Below, piece by piece: positions 34,601 to 43,040 of a stretch of DNA of 64,000 bases. The notes beneath the pieces are model-generated. The model was not told the DNA's origin and searched no databases. It was given only the letters and a program-made list of their open reading frames with translations. The DNA lies in NCBI GenBank assembly GCA_029582265.1, contig CM055833.1, positions 28,610,288 to 28,674,287 of the forward strand, in the 5' to 3' direction. This DNA is from Zoroaster sp. YZ-2022. Its lineage: Eukaryota; Echinodermata; Asteroidea; Forcipulatida; Zoroasteridae. Every line of letters begins with the position of its first letter. The first letter of the stretch is position 1. A program made the position numbers and the translations under genes.

Positions 34601-37600
34601 ATGATGTTTTTGCTACTCCAAAGCCACCAGCAGTGAGGTCTCATAAACCAAACAGTGAGTGTTGGAATTCCCTGTATATTTCATGTAGAACATAACGGCC
34701 TTATAGCCTTTGTAAAAAAAAAAAACACACACATTTTTAGCATTTGTACATTTTAGAGTGGAGTAATCTTTCAGTCAGATGGGAAAGCTCCAAGTATTGA
34801 CAGAAAAGCGTCAGTTGACAGCAAATTTAAACTTTTGAGAGTATTTTTATTTATTTTTTAATTATTGTTTTTTCTCTCCCCCCTCCTTTAGTTCTAGCCT
34901 GCACTTTGAGTGGCATTTAAGAGCCTTGTGCCTTGGCAACCTTTCATAAAAAAAAAAATAATAAATAAATTTATACTGCAGGTCCTTTTGGTTGTTATGC
35001 AGTTTGCAACAGCTAATTCTTTTATAAGATTAAAGACTTTGCATGGTGGAGTATTGATATCGTTTTGGTTTGCGGTAACGCCATGTGTTTATCTCAACTA
35101 TCACTAAGTGGGGTACAGGGTTCTGAAAAGAACCTTATCGGGCAACTCGTATCTCGACTGTCGCTAAGTGAGATTGTGGTTCAGGGAAGAACCAATGTCG
35201 GGCAACTCGTTTCTCAATTGTGTCTCTGTGAGAGCGTGGTTCAGGGGAGAACCAATATCGGGCAACTCGTATCTCAACTGTCACTAAGTGAGATTTTGGT
35301 TCAGGGAGAACCAGTATCGGGCAGCTCGTTTCTCAACTATCGCTATAAAGTTAGAACGTGGTTCAGGGAGAACTATAGGGACTTCACAGGGTCTTTGTTT
35401 CATTTCGATTAGTGTGCTCTAATCATCGTCAGGAGAGCTTATTCTTTATCCTGGTCATGTCATTCACTGCCACACCCATGTGCTACCAAACCCCAACGTG
35501 TTTGTGATTCAACATATTTTTTATTTTTCAGTTTCTTCATCAAGCAAGAAGTTCACACCTGTATCCAGTCAAAGAAGAGACAACCCAGGGAGTAGGCAAT
35601 CAGATTTCCTCCTGTCGCTGGCGACTCCAAAAGTTGGTTGTATGTCCTCCTCGCCTTATGTCAAAGACTTCAAAAAACAACGCGAGACTCTCACACGGAA
35701 GCTGTTTACCATTTATAACCAGACGGTGTTTGATAACAAGGTCAACTTTTTTATGTTGAAAATGAGATGAACAGTTAACCTATGTGGGCCACTAGTGACT
35801 GCTTGTCCTTAGGAACTGTTTAGCACATTTGACTTCAATAGAGAAAGGGATTTATTTAAAATAAAACAAATTAATTTATAATAAACAAGTTACATAATAA
35901 TAGCTATTATTATTTACATACTATGTCTTGAATTTTGATCTTGGGAAAACCATTAAAAAAAAGAAATCTTGTAGCAAAGCTTATTGGTATGAGAACAAAT
36001 TTCAAATGTCTGTGACTACCCTGATTCTATTGTATGTCATTTGCTTTCCTCAGCTCCCATCAGACTTCAGCATCAAGTGGAACAATCGTCTGCGTAAGAC
36101 GGCAGGTTACTGTTACTACACCAAGACCAGATTGGGTGGACAGTGCACTTCGAGGATTGAACTCTCTGAAAAAGTCTGCGATTCTGCAGGTAAAAAAAAC
36201 AAAAATTAACAAAAAAATGCTTAGCACCTGACATCTGATATATTTAGCAGAAAAATTGCCCAAATATATAACCGTGGAACGCCACTGTAATAAAAACTTG
36301 TGGGGTTCACACAAAATGTTCACTGTAGTGGTCATTTGTAGAAGCGAATCAAGACTGCAGTTCTAAGGCCCAAGAAAATGTCTCCGGTTTCTGGTCTCTG
36401 CGCACGTCGCCTCAGACCCGCTCGTCAGCATTTTTAGTTCTCTTTTTTTTTGCTATGAAACAATGTTCAATTGCAGCTAAAATTGCTGGATCGATTGGAA
36501 TTCTGCCGTGTGATGTTTTAATTGACTTCACATAGGGGTGTGTACATGTGCCCAGTTTATGAGGCTTCTCTTAGCCACCATACTTTGTGTATGGAAAATT
36601 TGGTCTGGTTCCAATAACCATGTATACATGTATCACATATTTCACTGGTTGCCCCCCCAAAAAAGATTACCATAAAAAATAAATAAAAATGCATCACCGC
36701 ACTGATTTTGAAGCTTGCCTATGACCAGAAACCGGAGACTTTTTTGGGGGGGGCCTAATACTTGGCTTAACCAAGTGTCTGTTATATTGTTGTTTGATAT
36801 AATCAGCATATGCCTTGCACTTCATTCGTTAATTAATTAATTTATTTATATACCATTATAGAGCGTCTGAGGGACACGTTGATTCATGAGTTATGTCACG
36901 CTGCCTGCTGGTTGATTAACGGTGTCAATGATGGACATGGACGATTCTGGAAATACTGGTAAACACTCGGACAATGCCAATTTCTTTCCCTTGCTTAACA
37001 GTTCTAAAGGGAGGGAATTTTGTTTGTTAATTTATTCCCATGACAACACCTCTTTCACTGCAGTCTGGGACAAATCTCGGACAGTCCAGGAGATAATTTT
37101 CAATTCAAATACCTGGTGAATATGGGAAGACACAAAAGGAACTGTACATATAATGATTTTATTATTTGACCAATTCTCAGAGGAAAAATCAAGTAGGTCA
37201 GGCAAGGATGATTATCTGTCGGTTGTTTTTTACAAGATGTAATGACTGCTTTTTAACGATGTATCAATTGTGTTTTTCATTATTTAAACAGCAATTTCCA
37301 GTTGTTTTCTTTTTCATCGGAACATTGCTATTTTCCTTGAGAAAAGGAAAAATGCTTTGAAATGACATTTCTCAAAATAATCAAGAGAAGTGTGGTTTTT
37401 GAGTTTTTGATGGGTCCCGTCATAAATAATTTTGGCACCTTTTAACTGTTAAACCAAGCTTGTGACAACCATTTGGGAAAATACCTCATTTAAAAGTAGT
37501 TGTACATTCTAGAAGGAAATTATTAATGTTCCAATGAAAAAAAAAATCTGAAATTGTTGGTAAAAGGACGATACATCTTTAAATTGTTATATGAATGATG

Positions 37601-38482
37601 TCATCTTTGTGTTGATTCACACAGGGCAGCTAAAGCTAACCATGCACATCCAGCGATACCAGTCATCAAACGTTGCCATAACTACGAAATCACTACCAAG
37701 TACAAATACCAGTGTGTCACATGTAAAACAACGTAAGTTTCATCATCATTGTTTATTCCGTATTCACATTTGTCAAGCATCTCGCCCGACCCCACTCCCT
37801 TCATTAAAATAAAATAAAATAAAATATTACATTTTAGGCCCTGAATGCACCAACGATTTGTTATCAGTTACCATGAAAATCTGCTCTATATAAGTATTGC
37901 ATACTATGGCAGGGTGTGATTTTTCCAGATTTGTACAAATCACAATGTTGTGATCCACTGGATTTTAAAGATTTAAGCAATAAAGGAAAGCAAAGCAAAC
38001 GCTCAGAACTATAGATTTCACCCCAGCGCTGTTCACAACAGCAGCCCCAATACCCCTAGCAAAATTTACGTGGATTTTTCAACACCGCCCAATCACACCC
38101 CTACTATGGGCGCAAGCCTCAGGCACCAGATGGTCAATAACTGTGTACTTTGTATTACTCAAGTTATTTAATATCTCTGATGTAAACATGTAAACTCTAA
38201 ATGATACCTCTCTGATTGCTTATCAATTGCAGAATTGGACGTCACTCCAAGTCTATCGACACTGCCAAGTTCTGCTGTGCCTACTGCAAGGGAAGCATAG
38301 TGTTGCTCCCTCCGCTGAACAAAGATGGTAAAGTGTCTAAGGTGCGGACTCCGAACAAGTTTGCCATGTTTGTGAAAGAGAACTACGGGTCGGTGAAGAA
38401 GGGCAACTTTTCCATGAAGCATGCAGATATCATGCGGCTTCTTAGCCAGGATTTCTCAAAGAAGGCCACCATTTCGGTGTGA
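28592..38482 (+). CDS. GCNA: GCNA/ACRC: germ cell nuclear acidic protein with SprT-like protease, zinc finger and HMG-like tail (10 exons)
   Basis: Complete gene, 782 codons over ten exons: 28592-28696, 30623-31686, 32185-32246, 32976-33157, 34519-34654, 35532-35740, 36054-36189, 36862-36958, 37625-37732, 38233-38482. All junctions have GT/AG borders and keep phase. GCNA is a nuclear germline protein implicated in resolving DNA-protein crosslinks. Residues 1 to about 570 are acidic, Ser/Lys-rich and probably disordered, with SIM-like hydrophobic cores before acidic runs (KITMVTFSDSDSDS, about 305-320). The SprT-like domain (about 570-720) has HELCH, with zinc ligands H640 and H644, catalytic E641 and a likely third ligand H657. 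Next is a Cys4 zinc ribbon (C694, C697, C715 or C714, C718). The C-terminus (about 738-777, TPNKFAMFVKENYG) resembles the GCNA HMG-box-like segment. Unlike rodent GCNA, the protease is intact. Exon 1 is the least certain part. Confidence 0.9.
29018..29200. repeat. Short-period tandem repeat (ACTCGCCCC units)
   Basis: Irregular 12-17-bp units sharing ACAAACTCGCCCC, with poly-C tracts near 29153-29165. Confidence 0.85.
29294..29607. mobile_element. TTAA-flanked MITE, CCCTCCTATG ends
   Basis: TTAA at 29290-29293 and 29608-29611. Inverted ends TTAACCCTCCTATG are perfect over 14 bp including TTAA. The interior is a run of CCTTTCAAAACC-type words, some mutually inverted. Confidence 0.8.
29897..30205. 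mobile_element. Partial copy of the GAATGTCGTAT MITE
   Basis: Homologous to 23690-23995: shared TTCCCTTCTAAAAAAATCCT, ATAGAAGGAT, GACTGAGGAAGTCAT and AAATATCCTGGAATAATTTG segments. The right inverted end is present (GGGTACGACATTCTTTCCC) and the left third is missing. Confidence 0.75.
30345..30547 (-). mobile_element. Truncated TTAA element, CCCTCCTACT family
   Basis: Starts TTAATCCTCCTACTACTACA and continues with the family interior (GGGTCAAAATCAGTCAAAAT, CACTGTCAAACCTTAC, GTCAAAATGAGTCAACTG). It is homologous in reverse to 48884-48990 and 48160-48220. The other end is absent. This copy preserves the uninterrupted version of the site where the element at 48230 inserted. Confidence 0.7.
30623..31686 (+). 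CDS. GCNA: GCNA exon 2 (acidic disordered region)
   Basis: 1064 nt encoding about 355 residues: a basic KHKKKKKS start, then Ser/Glu/Asp-rich sequence with several SIM-like and phospho-acceptor-like SDSDSDS clusters. Acceptor TTTTTCAG; donor AGAG|GTACTA in phase 2. Confidence 0.88.
31687..32184 (+). other. GCNA intron 2
   Basis: About 500 bp of AT-rich intron; no repeat recognised. It ends TTTTTACTCAG. Confidence 0.7.
32185..32246 (+). CDS. GCNA: GCNA exon 3
   Basis: Encodes STAKNPQMHKYDSDDDDFES; the acidic cluster continues the exon 2 composition. The donor is a strong GTGAGT. Confidence 0.82.
32550..32822 (+). mobile_element. TTAA-flanked MITE, CCCTCCTACT family, near-complete short copy
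   Basis: The left border is CTAA (TTAA with one change, 32546-32549) and the right is TTAA (32823-32826). Ends CCCTCCTGTGACTGCA and ATAGTAGGAGGG. The 273-bp interior matches the longer copies at 14940 and 48028 without satellite expansion. It lies in GCNA intron 3. Confidence 0.78.
32976..33157 (+). CDS. GCNA: GCNA exon 4
   Basis: Encodes a segment with PIVDEDQYEDSFIDDMPLDS, acidic and SIM-like (PIVDED). Acceptor TTATTAG; donor AAG|GTGAGT in phase 0. Confidence 0.88.
33707..34037 (+). mobile_element. hAT-like MITE with perfect 8-bp TSD
   Basis: A perfect duplication CTTTTTAT (33699-33706, 34038-34045) flanks ends TAGGGCTGTGC and GCACAGTCCTA. Subterminal GAATATTCGA words sit at both ends. 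It is related at its termini to the elements at 10403 and 11387. It lies in GCNA intron 4. Confidence 0.88.
34116..34417. mobile_element. TTAA-flanked element, CCCTAACCCTGCCAGACGC family
   Basis: TTAA at 34112-34115 and 34418-34421. The outer ends share CCCTAACCCT inverted. A second, inner inverted pair (CCCTGCCAGACGCAGCA with TGCTGCGTTTGGCAGGG) is offset by about 30 bp at the right. The interior repeats TGCTGC..GGGC words. It lies in GCNA intron 4. Confidence 0.78.
34519..34654 (+). CDS. GCNA: GCNA exon 5
   Basis: Encodes KEQEVSVKKTPHLLNYRLPR then FSDSDDADDVFATPKPP, the end of the acidic region. Acceptor GTCATAG; donor ACA|GTGAGT in phase 1. Confidence 0.87.
35037..35391 (+). repeat. Hairpin-unit repeat, 5-unit copy
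   Basis: Begins CTTTGCATGGTGGAGTATTG, then about five units of 59-62 bp. Most have TCTCA..TGAGA and GGTTC..GAACC inverted pairs and a TCGGGCAACTCG spacer, and the array ends GGGACTTCACAGG. It lies in GCNA intron 5. Homologous to 5610-5841 (three units). Confidence 0.75.
35532..35740 (+). CDS. GCNA: GCNA exon 6
   Basis: Encodes SRQSDFLLSLATPKVG and FKKQRETLTRKLFTIYNQTV; the latter is the N-terminal helix of the SprT-like domain. Acceptor TTTTTCAG; donor AAG|GTCAAC in phase 0. Confidence 0.9.
36054..36189 (+). CDS. GCNA: GCNA exon 7 (SprT-like core)
   Basis: Encodes LPSDFSIKWNNRLRKTAGYC then YYTKTRLGGQCTSRIELSEK, the beta-strand region before the metal site, typical of SprT-like proteins (L-P..I.WN..L..TAG). 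Donor CAG|GTAAAA in phase 1. Confidence 0.92.
36367..36755 (-). mobile_element. MITE, CTCTGGTTTCTGGTC family (copy 2, reversed)
   Basis: Ends TGTCTCCGGTTTCTGGTC and GACCAGAAACCGGAGAC are inverted and perfect over about 15 bp. The internal order is reversed compared with 7076-7455. It lies in GCNA intron 7. Confidence 0.8.
36862..36958 (+). CDS. GCNA: GCNA exon 8 (HELCH metal-binding motif)
   Basis: Encodes ERLRDTLIHELCHAACWLIN followed by GVNDGHGRFWKYW. It holds HExxH (H640, E641, H644) and the downstream HG (H657), the SprT/Wss1-like zinc site. Donor TACTG|GTAAAC in phase 2. Confidence 0.95.
37625..37732 (+). CDS. GCNA: GCNA exon 9
   Basis: Encodes HPAIPVIKRCHNYEITTKYK then YQCVTCKT, the end of the SprT domain and the first CxxC of the zinc ribbon. 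Acceptor CACACAG; donor AAC|GTAAGT in phase 2. Confidence 0.93.
37910..38101 (+). mobile_element. hAT-like MITE with perfect 8-bp TSD (GGGTGTGATT family)
   Basis: TACTATGG flanks both sides (37902-37909, 38102-38109). Ends CAGGGTGTGATT and AATCACACCCC are inverted. The interior includes TTTCACCCCAGCGCTGTTCA. Relatives at 38746 and 59259. It lies in GCNA intron 9. Confidence 0.88.
38233..38482 (+). CDS. GCNA: GCNA exon 10 (zinc ribbon, HMG-like tail, stop)
   Basis: Encodes IGRHSKSIDTAKFCCAYCKG (second CxxC of the ribbon), a basic linker and TPNKFAMFVKENYGSVKKGN, similar to the HMG-box-like C-terminus of GCNA. Stop TGA at 38480-38482. Confidence 0.93.
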
Positions 38483-38745
38483 TTTCACAGTATGGATAAA
38501 GAAACATGCAATGGACCTTTTTTTTTTTTCACAGAGCGGCGATCTTGATTTTTTATTAATACACAAGTCTATAGGAATCAAAATGAGGCTGGTGTCTGAA
38601 ATAGACTGGTACCTTTAAAAAACAATGATTTTGTTCATGGCAATCTACTATGAGCTGACAAGGAATCTGATAAAAATGTATCCAATGTGATGAAGGTCAA
38701 TAACAACAACTCCAAATTGTGCCAGGACATTACAAAGAAATATTG

Positions 38746-38951
38746 CAGGGTGTCTGAATTTTTCCGGATTTCCGGATTTTTACAAATCGCAATGTTGTGA
38801 TCCTCCGGATTTCAGACATTTTTTAAGCAATAAAGGAAAACAAAGCAAATGCTCAGAACTATAGATTTCACCCCAGCGCTGTTCACAACAGCGGCCCCAA
38901 TACCCCTCGCAAAATTTACGTGGATTTTTCAAAACTGCCCAATCACACCCC
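38746..38951 (+). mobile_element. hAT-like MITE (GGGTGTGATT family, copy 2) in the GCNA 3' flank
   Basis: Homologous to 37910-38101. Flanks AAATATTG (38738-38745) and TGATATTG (38952-38959) agree at 6 of 8. It contains AATAAA (38829-38834), the first canonical poly(A) signal after the GCNA stop codon. Confidence 0.82.
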
Positions 38952-39088
38952 TGATATTGACTGGCAAACAGTAGCAAATTGAAACTTTCAACTTTAGGTG
39001 ATCCAAACAGAAAGCTCTTGGGGTGCTAGTTTTTCTGTGACATAAATGTCAATCCACCCATTGTAACCTGTTTGGAAAAACCCTTTAA

Positions 39089-39299
39089 AGGGGCAGTATC
39101 ATCATGATCAACAGGGCATGGAATCGGAATGCTTAGTTTTAGATTAGTGGCTGCCATAATACCCCACATGATACGGTCACATTACATTTGCTACTGCATA
39201 AATGAGTCATTAGTTTTCAGTCACTGTGTTAATCTTAAACCAGGACATTGATTCTATGCCCTGTCGAAAGTCTGCTCTCATCGTGACAATACTGCCCCT
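39089..39299. mobile_element. TTAA-flanked MITE, AGGGGCAGTAT ends
   Basis: TTAA at 39085-39088 and 39300-39303. Ends AGGGGCAGTAT inverted (perfect 11 bp, then weaker). Interior GGGCATGGAATC and GATTCTATGCCCTG are also mutually inverted. A truncated relative starts at 58497. Confidence 0.82.
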
Positions 39300-39464
39300 T
39301 TAAAGCCTGTATGAAGTGGTAAATGTATTTGCTTTTATCCTTAATACTCGTAAAGAAATCGGAAACAATTTAATAACAGAAAAGGGTGACAATTTATATA
39401 TGATTTATTTAAATCCTGCAAAATTTAATTAAAACAATATTTAATCAAGTATAGTTTTCTTTAA

Positions 39465-39707
39465 CCAGTTCACGTCGGAGGCCGTGTATACACGCAATTT
39501 TTTTTGCACCACGGATCGGAGAGCGTCTAAACACGCCATAGGAAACTCCGGAATATTTGTATGCATGCTCAGTTGAGCCACGCGTGTACGGTGACATGCT
39601 CGGAAGTGCCGGCCACCCGCTGTGGAAGCTTCCATTAACATGTGTGTGGGAAAAAGAAACCCGCCACAGGGGCCCAGAAAAACTTTTTTATTCCCGACGC
39701 GAACTGG
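39465..39707. mobile_element. TTAA-flanked MITE, CCAGTTCRCGTCGG ends
   Basis: TTAA at 39461-39464 and 39708-39711. Including TTAA, the ends match at 17 of 18 bases (TTAACCAGTTCACGTCGG against TTAACCAGTTCGCGTCGG). The interior has CACGCGTGT-like words; no transposase. Confidence 0.85.
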
Positions 39708-39711
39708 TTAA

Positions 39712-40757
39712 ACATACATTTGTTAACAGAATTATGTATGTGAGAAATTTAATAATGCTCTGCAGACAATGATCAGATTGGCACCGTTGTTCTGCCTGTT
39801 TTTCTGTCATTTTATGGGCAGTTTCTGATTTGTAATTCATTTCACATTTTGTATAGTTTCTCAGGAGGATGTTTGGTGCCATCACCAACTTCACAATCAA
39901 AGAAGTGGGTTACTATTCAGTAATTTTGTAATCTGGTAACCACCAAAGGTGTCCATTCTATTTTAAGGTCTAAGTAAAGAAAATGATTTCTGTGTTTTGA
40001 ATGATTCAAAGCATGTGGGAAAACAACTGTGTTGGTTAATCATAGAAATTATGCCTTAAAATCCCCAAGTCAATAAAACTTACTCTTATTAAATTAATGT
40101 ATAGAAATCTGCTGGAATGGAGCAAAAATTGTCATATATTTAGAATTCATGAAATTTAAAGATATTATGAATTATTGAAAATTTACAACAATTCTAGTTT
40201 ACTTTATGTGCACATTTGATATTTGAATTTCAAATACCGGGGTTATGTACGATGCTTGTTCTGGAGAGAATTTCATTATTGAAATAATAAATATGCAACA
40301 GTATTATGAAATATGCAGTCTTTTGTAATCATTCTAATGTGTAGAATTTAGGAGAGTATTTTTTTTTAGTTTTTCGGAAATAATAAGCAATTATTTAAAT
40401 TTTCTTAAAATATTTCAGCACCTAAATAAAAAGTATTTCTAGAGAAGATTGATACTATCAAGAGATTTACACCAAGTAATTTTCACATTAAAATTTGACA
40501 ATTTGGTAATGTTTTAATTAATAATTCTTAACTTTAACAAGAAGGACGGGAAGAATTTTGATATGACATAATTGCAATTTGCATGTATTCAGTTTGAGTT
40601 TTTCTATGGTTAATTGTTTGAGAATGCCATAGAAAAAATATTGAACTATTCCGTCAGTTGTATATGGTTCTGAATTAATTTAGTTTATGAATGAGAAGTA
40701 GATATTTCCATTTAAAGGACAAGTGAAAAAAACCTTTGTAATTATTTTGTTTGGTTC
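39712..40757. other. Anonymous AT-rich intergenic sequence
   Basis: No gene recognised. It lies between GCNA and the ubinuclein gene and contains several AATAAA words (about 40071, 40285, 40424) that could be distal polyadenylation signals for GCNA. Confidence 0.4.
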
Positions 40758-40761
40758 TTAA

Positions 40762-41116
40762 AGGGAAGATATTTGGTAACGTGCTTTCATTTCTAGTGTT
40801 CAAGGAATATATCATAAAACTAACCTGTGAAAATTTCATCCCAATAGATCATAACGTTTTGAGAAAATAAAAAATAAACTCTTAGATGTTTCTTTCTGTT
40901 TTTATGTTTTACAAAAGGTTTCCGAATGCTGGTTTCTCTAAGATGAACACTCTTCAGACGAAATCATTCCTCAGGATGATTGATACTTTACCAACTTGAT
41001 ACTTTACCAACTTGATACTTTACCAACTTGATACTTTACAAACTTGCCACCAAATAAGATGGAGATAATAATTTGTTCATTTGATACTCTGGTAATTATC
41101 GATGTTGTACCTTCCC
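40762..41116. mobile_element. TTAA-flanked element, AGGGAAGGTACAACATTG family
   Basis: TTAA at 40758-40761 and 41117-41120. Ends AGGGAAGATA and (inverted) GGGAAGGTACAACATCG. It carries a 16-bp direct repeat (TTGATACTTTACCAAC, about four copies, 40981-41045). The right TTAA is shared with the next element. The terminus matches the start of the 81-bp satellite monomer. Confidence 0.68.
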
Positions 41117-41120
41117 TTAA

Positions 41121-41456
41121 CTCTTTGACGCCCGACTTCAAAGTCCCAGCCCATATTACACCGTGCTACTTAAAATAAAATGGTCCTATTTAGTTCATTC
41201 ATGTCTGAAGGGATTTCTAAATCAAAATTAAGAGTTGTAACCCCCAGTGCTTTTCAGAACTAATTACTACTCAATAGAGAATTTCACATGGTGTCACCGC
41301 AATTAGTATACAAAGCTACAAGTTTTACCATGAATAAAAATTATTACTTAAATTTTATAATTAAATTTGCATTATATTCATCATGTATGGTTCCCCCCCC
41401 CAAAAAAAAATACATTGAAAATTCAATGTAGAAAAAATAGTTTGGGTATGAAAGGG
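41121..41456. mobile_element. TTAA-flanked element, CYCTTT ends
   Basis: TTAA at 41117-41120 (shared with the preceding element) and 41457-41460. Ends CTCTTTGACG and, inverted, CCCTTTCATACC. The inverted match is short. Confidence 0.5.
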
Positions 41457-41460
41457 TTAA

Positions 41461-41599
41461 ATTAAGTCTGTAAGCAGAAATCAGTACAAAGTCGTGTCTT
41501 TAAACCGATGATTGCCACTTTGTTGCAAGGTATGAACCTCCACTAAGTCATTCAAACAGCAGGTTGCCATGAACATGTGGATTGATCCTATATTTGTAT

Positions 41600-41634
<35 letters not shown>

Positions 41635-41719
41635 TCTAACATATGTTCCTAACATATTTCCTTGAGATGTTTCTCCAACGCCTTCGGGATTATACCCAGT
41701 GCTCCCACTACCACAGGAA

Positions 41720-41761
<42 letters not shown>

Positions 41762-42700
41762 AATATATGCTTTAAGGGAGTTTAAAAATTGTTAATTTCC
41801 CGATACCATACAAAATTACCGAATTATTACGCGAAAGGTTACTTGATATGAAGTTGGAAGTTGTGAATCAAACTCGGAAGCAAAATAACATGTTCAATAT
41901 AAGCCATTCTTAAACCCAGCAAAGATCGCTTAACTTGTGAATAAATTCCCTTGAAATTATTAGATAAAGTCTTTATAATGAATAATAAAATTTAATTTAA
42001 CAAATAGTTTATACACATTACTGAATCACAATGGGTTTAGAATCGCCGAAATCAAATGTTGGTGGTCTGGATCCAATATTTGGATTTCTTGCTAAAATTC
42101 CACTTTTAAAGGACTCGTGACTCGGACTCGGACTCGACGTTCGAGTACAATGATGACTCGGACTGAGGACTCGACTCCAGGTTTGGGGACTCGAATACAA
42201 ATCTACAATAAACATTCATAATTTTTACAAAAAACATATAAATACAATTAAATGTATAAATAAATTTTAGAATTGGAAAATAACTACGACTGAATTTGTG
42301 TTTTTATATTTAGTGTCAATTATTAAGCCCCAAAATATCTCGAAGACTAGTTTAGTCTAGTATTCGTTTGTTGTTTTTCCATTGTTTTAAAAATATTTGT
42401 CGGCATTTGTTCTCTCCCTGTTTTTTATTCCTTAAATGTGAATGATATATTGAGGATTAAAACGTAATAATTATAATTATTAGGACAATAACAATTATTG
42501 TATGTGGAATATATAATATCCTGTTATGAATTAATTATTCTAAGTGATGATCCACCGATCAAAAATGTATTAAATAATATTTCTGATATAGTCATTTGCA
42601 AATGATTCACAAAAGACTCCATTGTCTTTTTTTTATATTCAAATTCAATATTGTTATCCAAATAATACGGAAACTTTTTAAATAAACTGCACGCGCTACA
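41461..42700. other. Intergenic sequence upstream of ubinuclein, with microsatellites
   Basis: Contains an (ATTT)n run (41596-41635), an (ATT)n run (41719-41761) and AT-rich sequence. A GGACTCG-rich patch lies at 42110-42190. No gene recognised. Confidence 0.5.
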
Positions 42701-42752
42701 CACCACAAGTTGCTACGGCAATTAAGTTTCCCGCGACATCAATTTCGTCTAT

Positions 42753-42764
42753 TGCGCATGCGCG
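42753..42764. promoter_or_regulatory. NRF1 site in the ubinuclein promoter
   Basis: TGCGCATGCGCG is a full match to the NRF1 palindrome, about 112 bp upstream of the ubinuclein ATG. A YY1-like AAAATGGCGAC (42784-42794) follows. Both motifs are common in TATA-less housekeeping promoters. Confidence 0.65.
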
Positions 42765-42777
42765 AGCTGCGGTCGAC

Positions 42778-42810
42778 ATGGTCAAAATGGCGACGGACGT
42801 TGGAAGGTAG
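42778..42810 (+). other. Upstream ORF in the ubinuclein 5' UTR
   Basis: ATG at 42778 opens a 10-codon frame (MVKMATDVGR) ending at 42810, 65 bp before the main start. It overlaps the YY1-like motif. If the transcript starts upstream, it could lower translation of the main frame. The transcription start is unknown. Confidence 0.4.
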
Positions 42811-42875
42811 AACGATAATTTTGGCAGTTTTTGCCCGGAAGAGACACATTTCATTAGTTTCAGAGGTGGGAAACG

Positions 42876-43040
42876 ATGGCCGAACGCAGGAGGATCATAC
42901 CTTCGTCAGTTGGACCACTTTTCCCATTGAAGAAAGAGAAGGAAACAGTGCCGACATTGCGGTTCGATTTGACCCTCAAAGAACCCAGCGACAAAACCTG
43001 CTCCGTGTTTTCCTACTGCCAGCTCGTTAAAAATGCTGTG
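42876..43040 (+). CDS. UBN1: Ubinuclein exon 1
   Basis: 55 codons from [31 protein letters not shown] matches the conserved N-terminal segment. Donor GTG|GTAAGT in phase 0. The start is the first ATG in this frame after the uORF. Confidence 0.9.

Noticed and set aside
35065..35412. 115-codon frame with a 20-residue repeat over the hairpin-unit element
   Set aside because: The 60-bp unit length keeps the frame open; the homologous copy at 5610 is interrupted in this frame, and no family is recognised.
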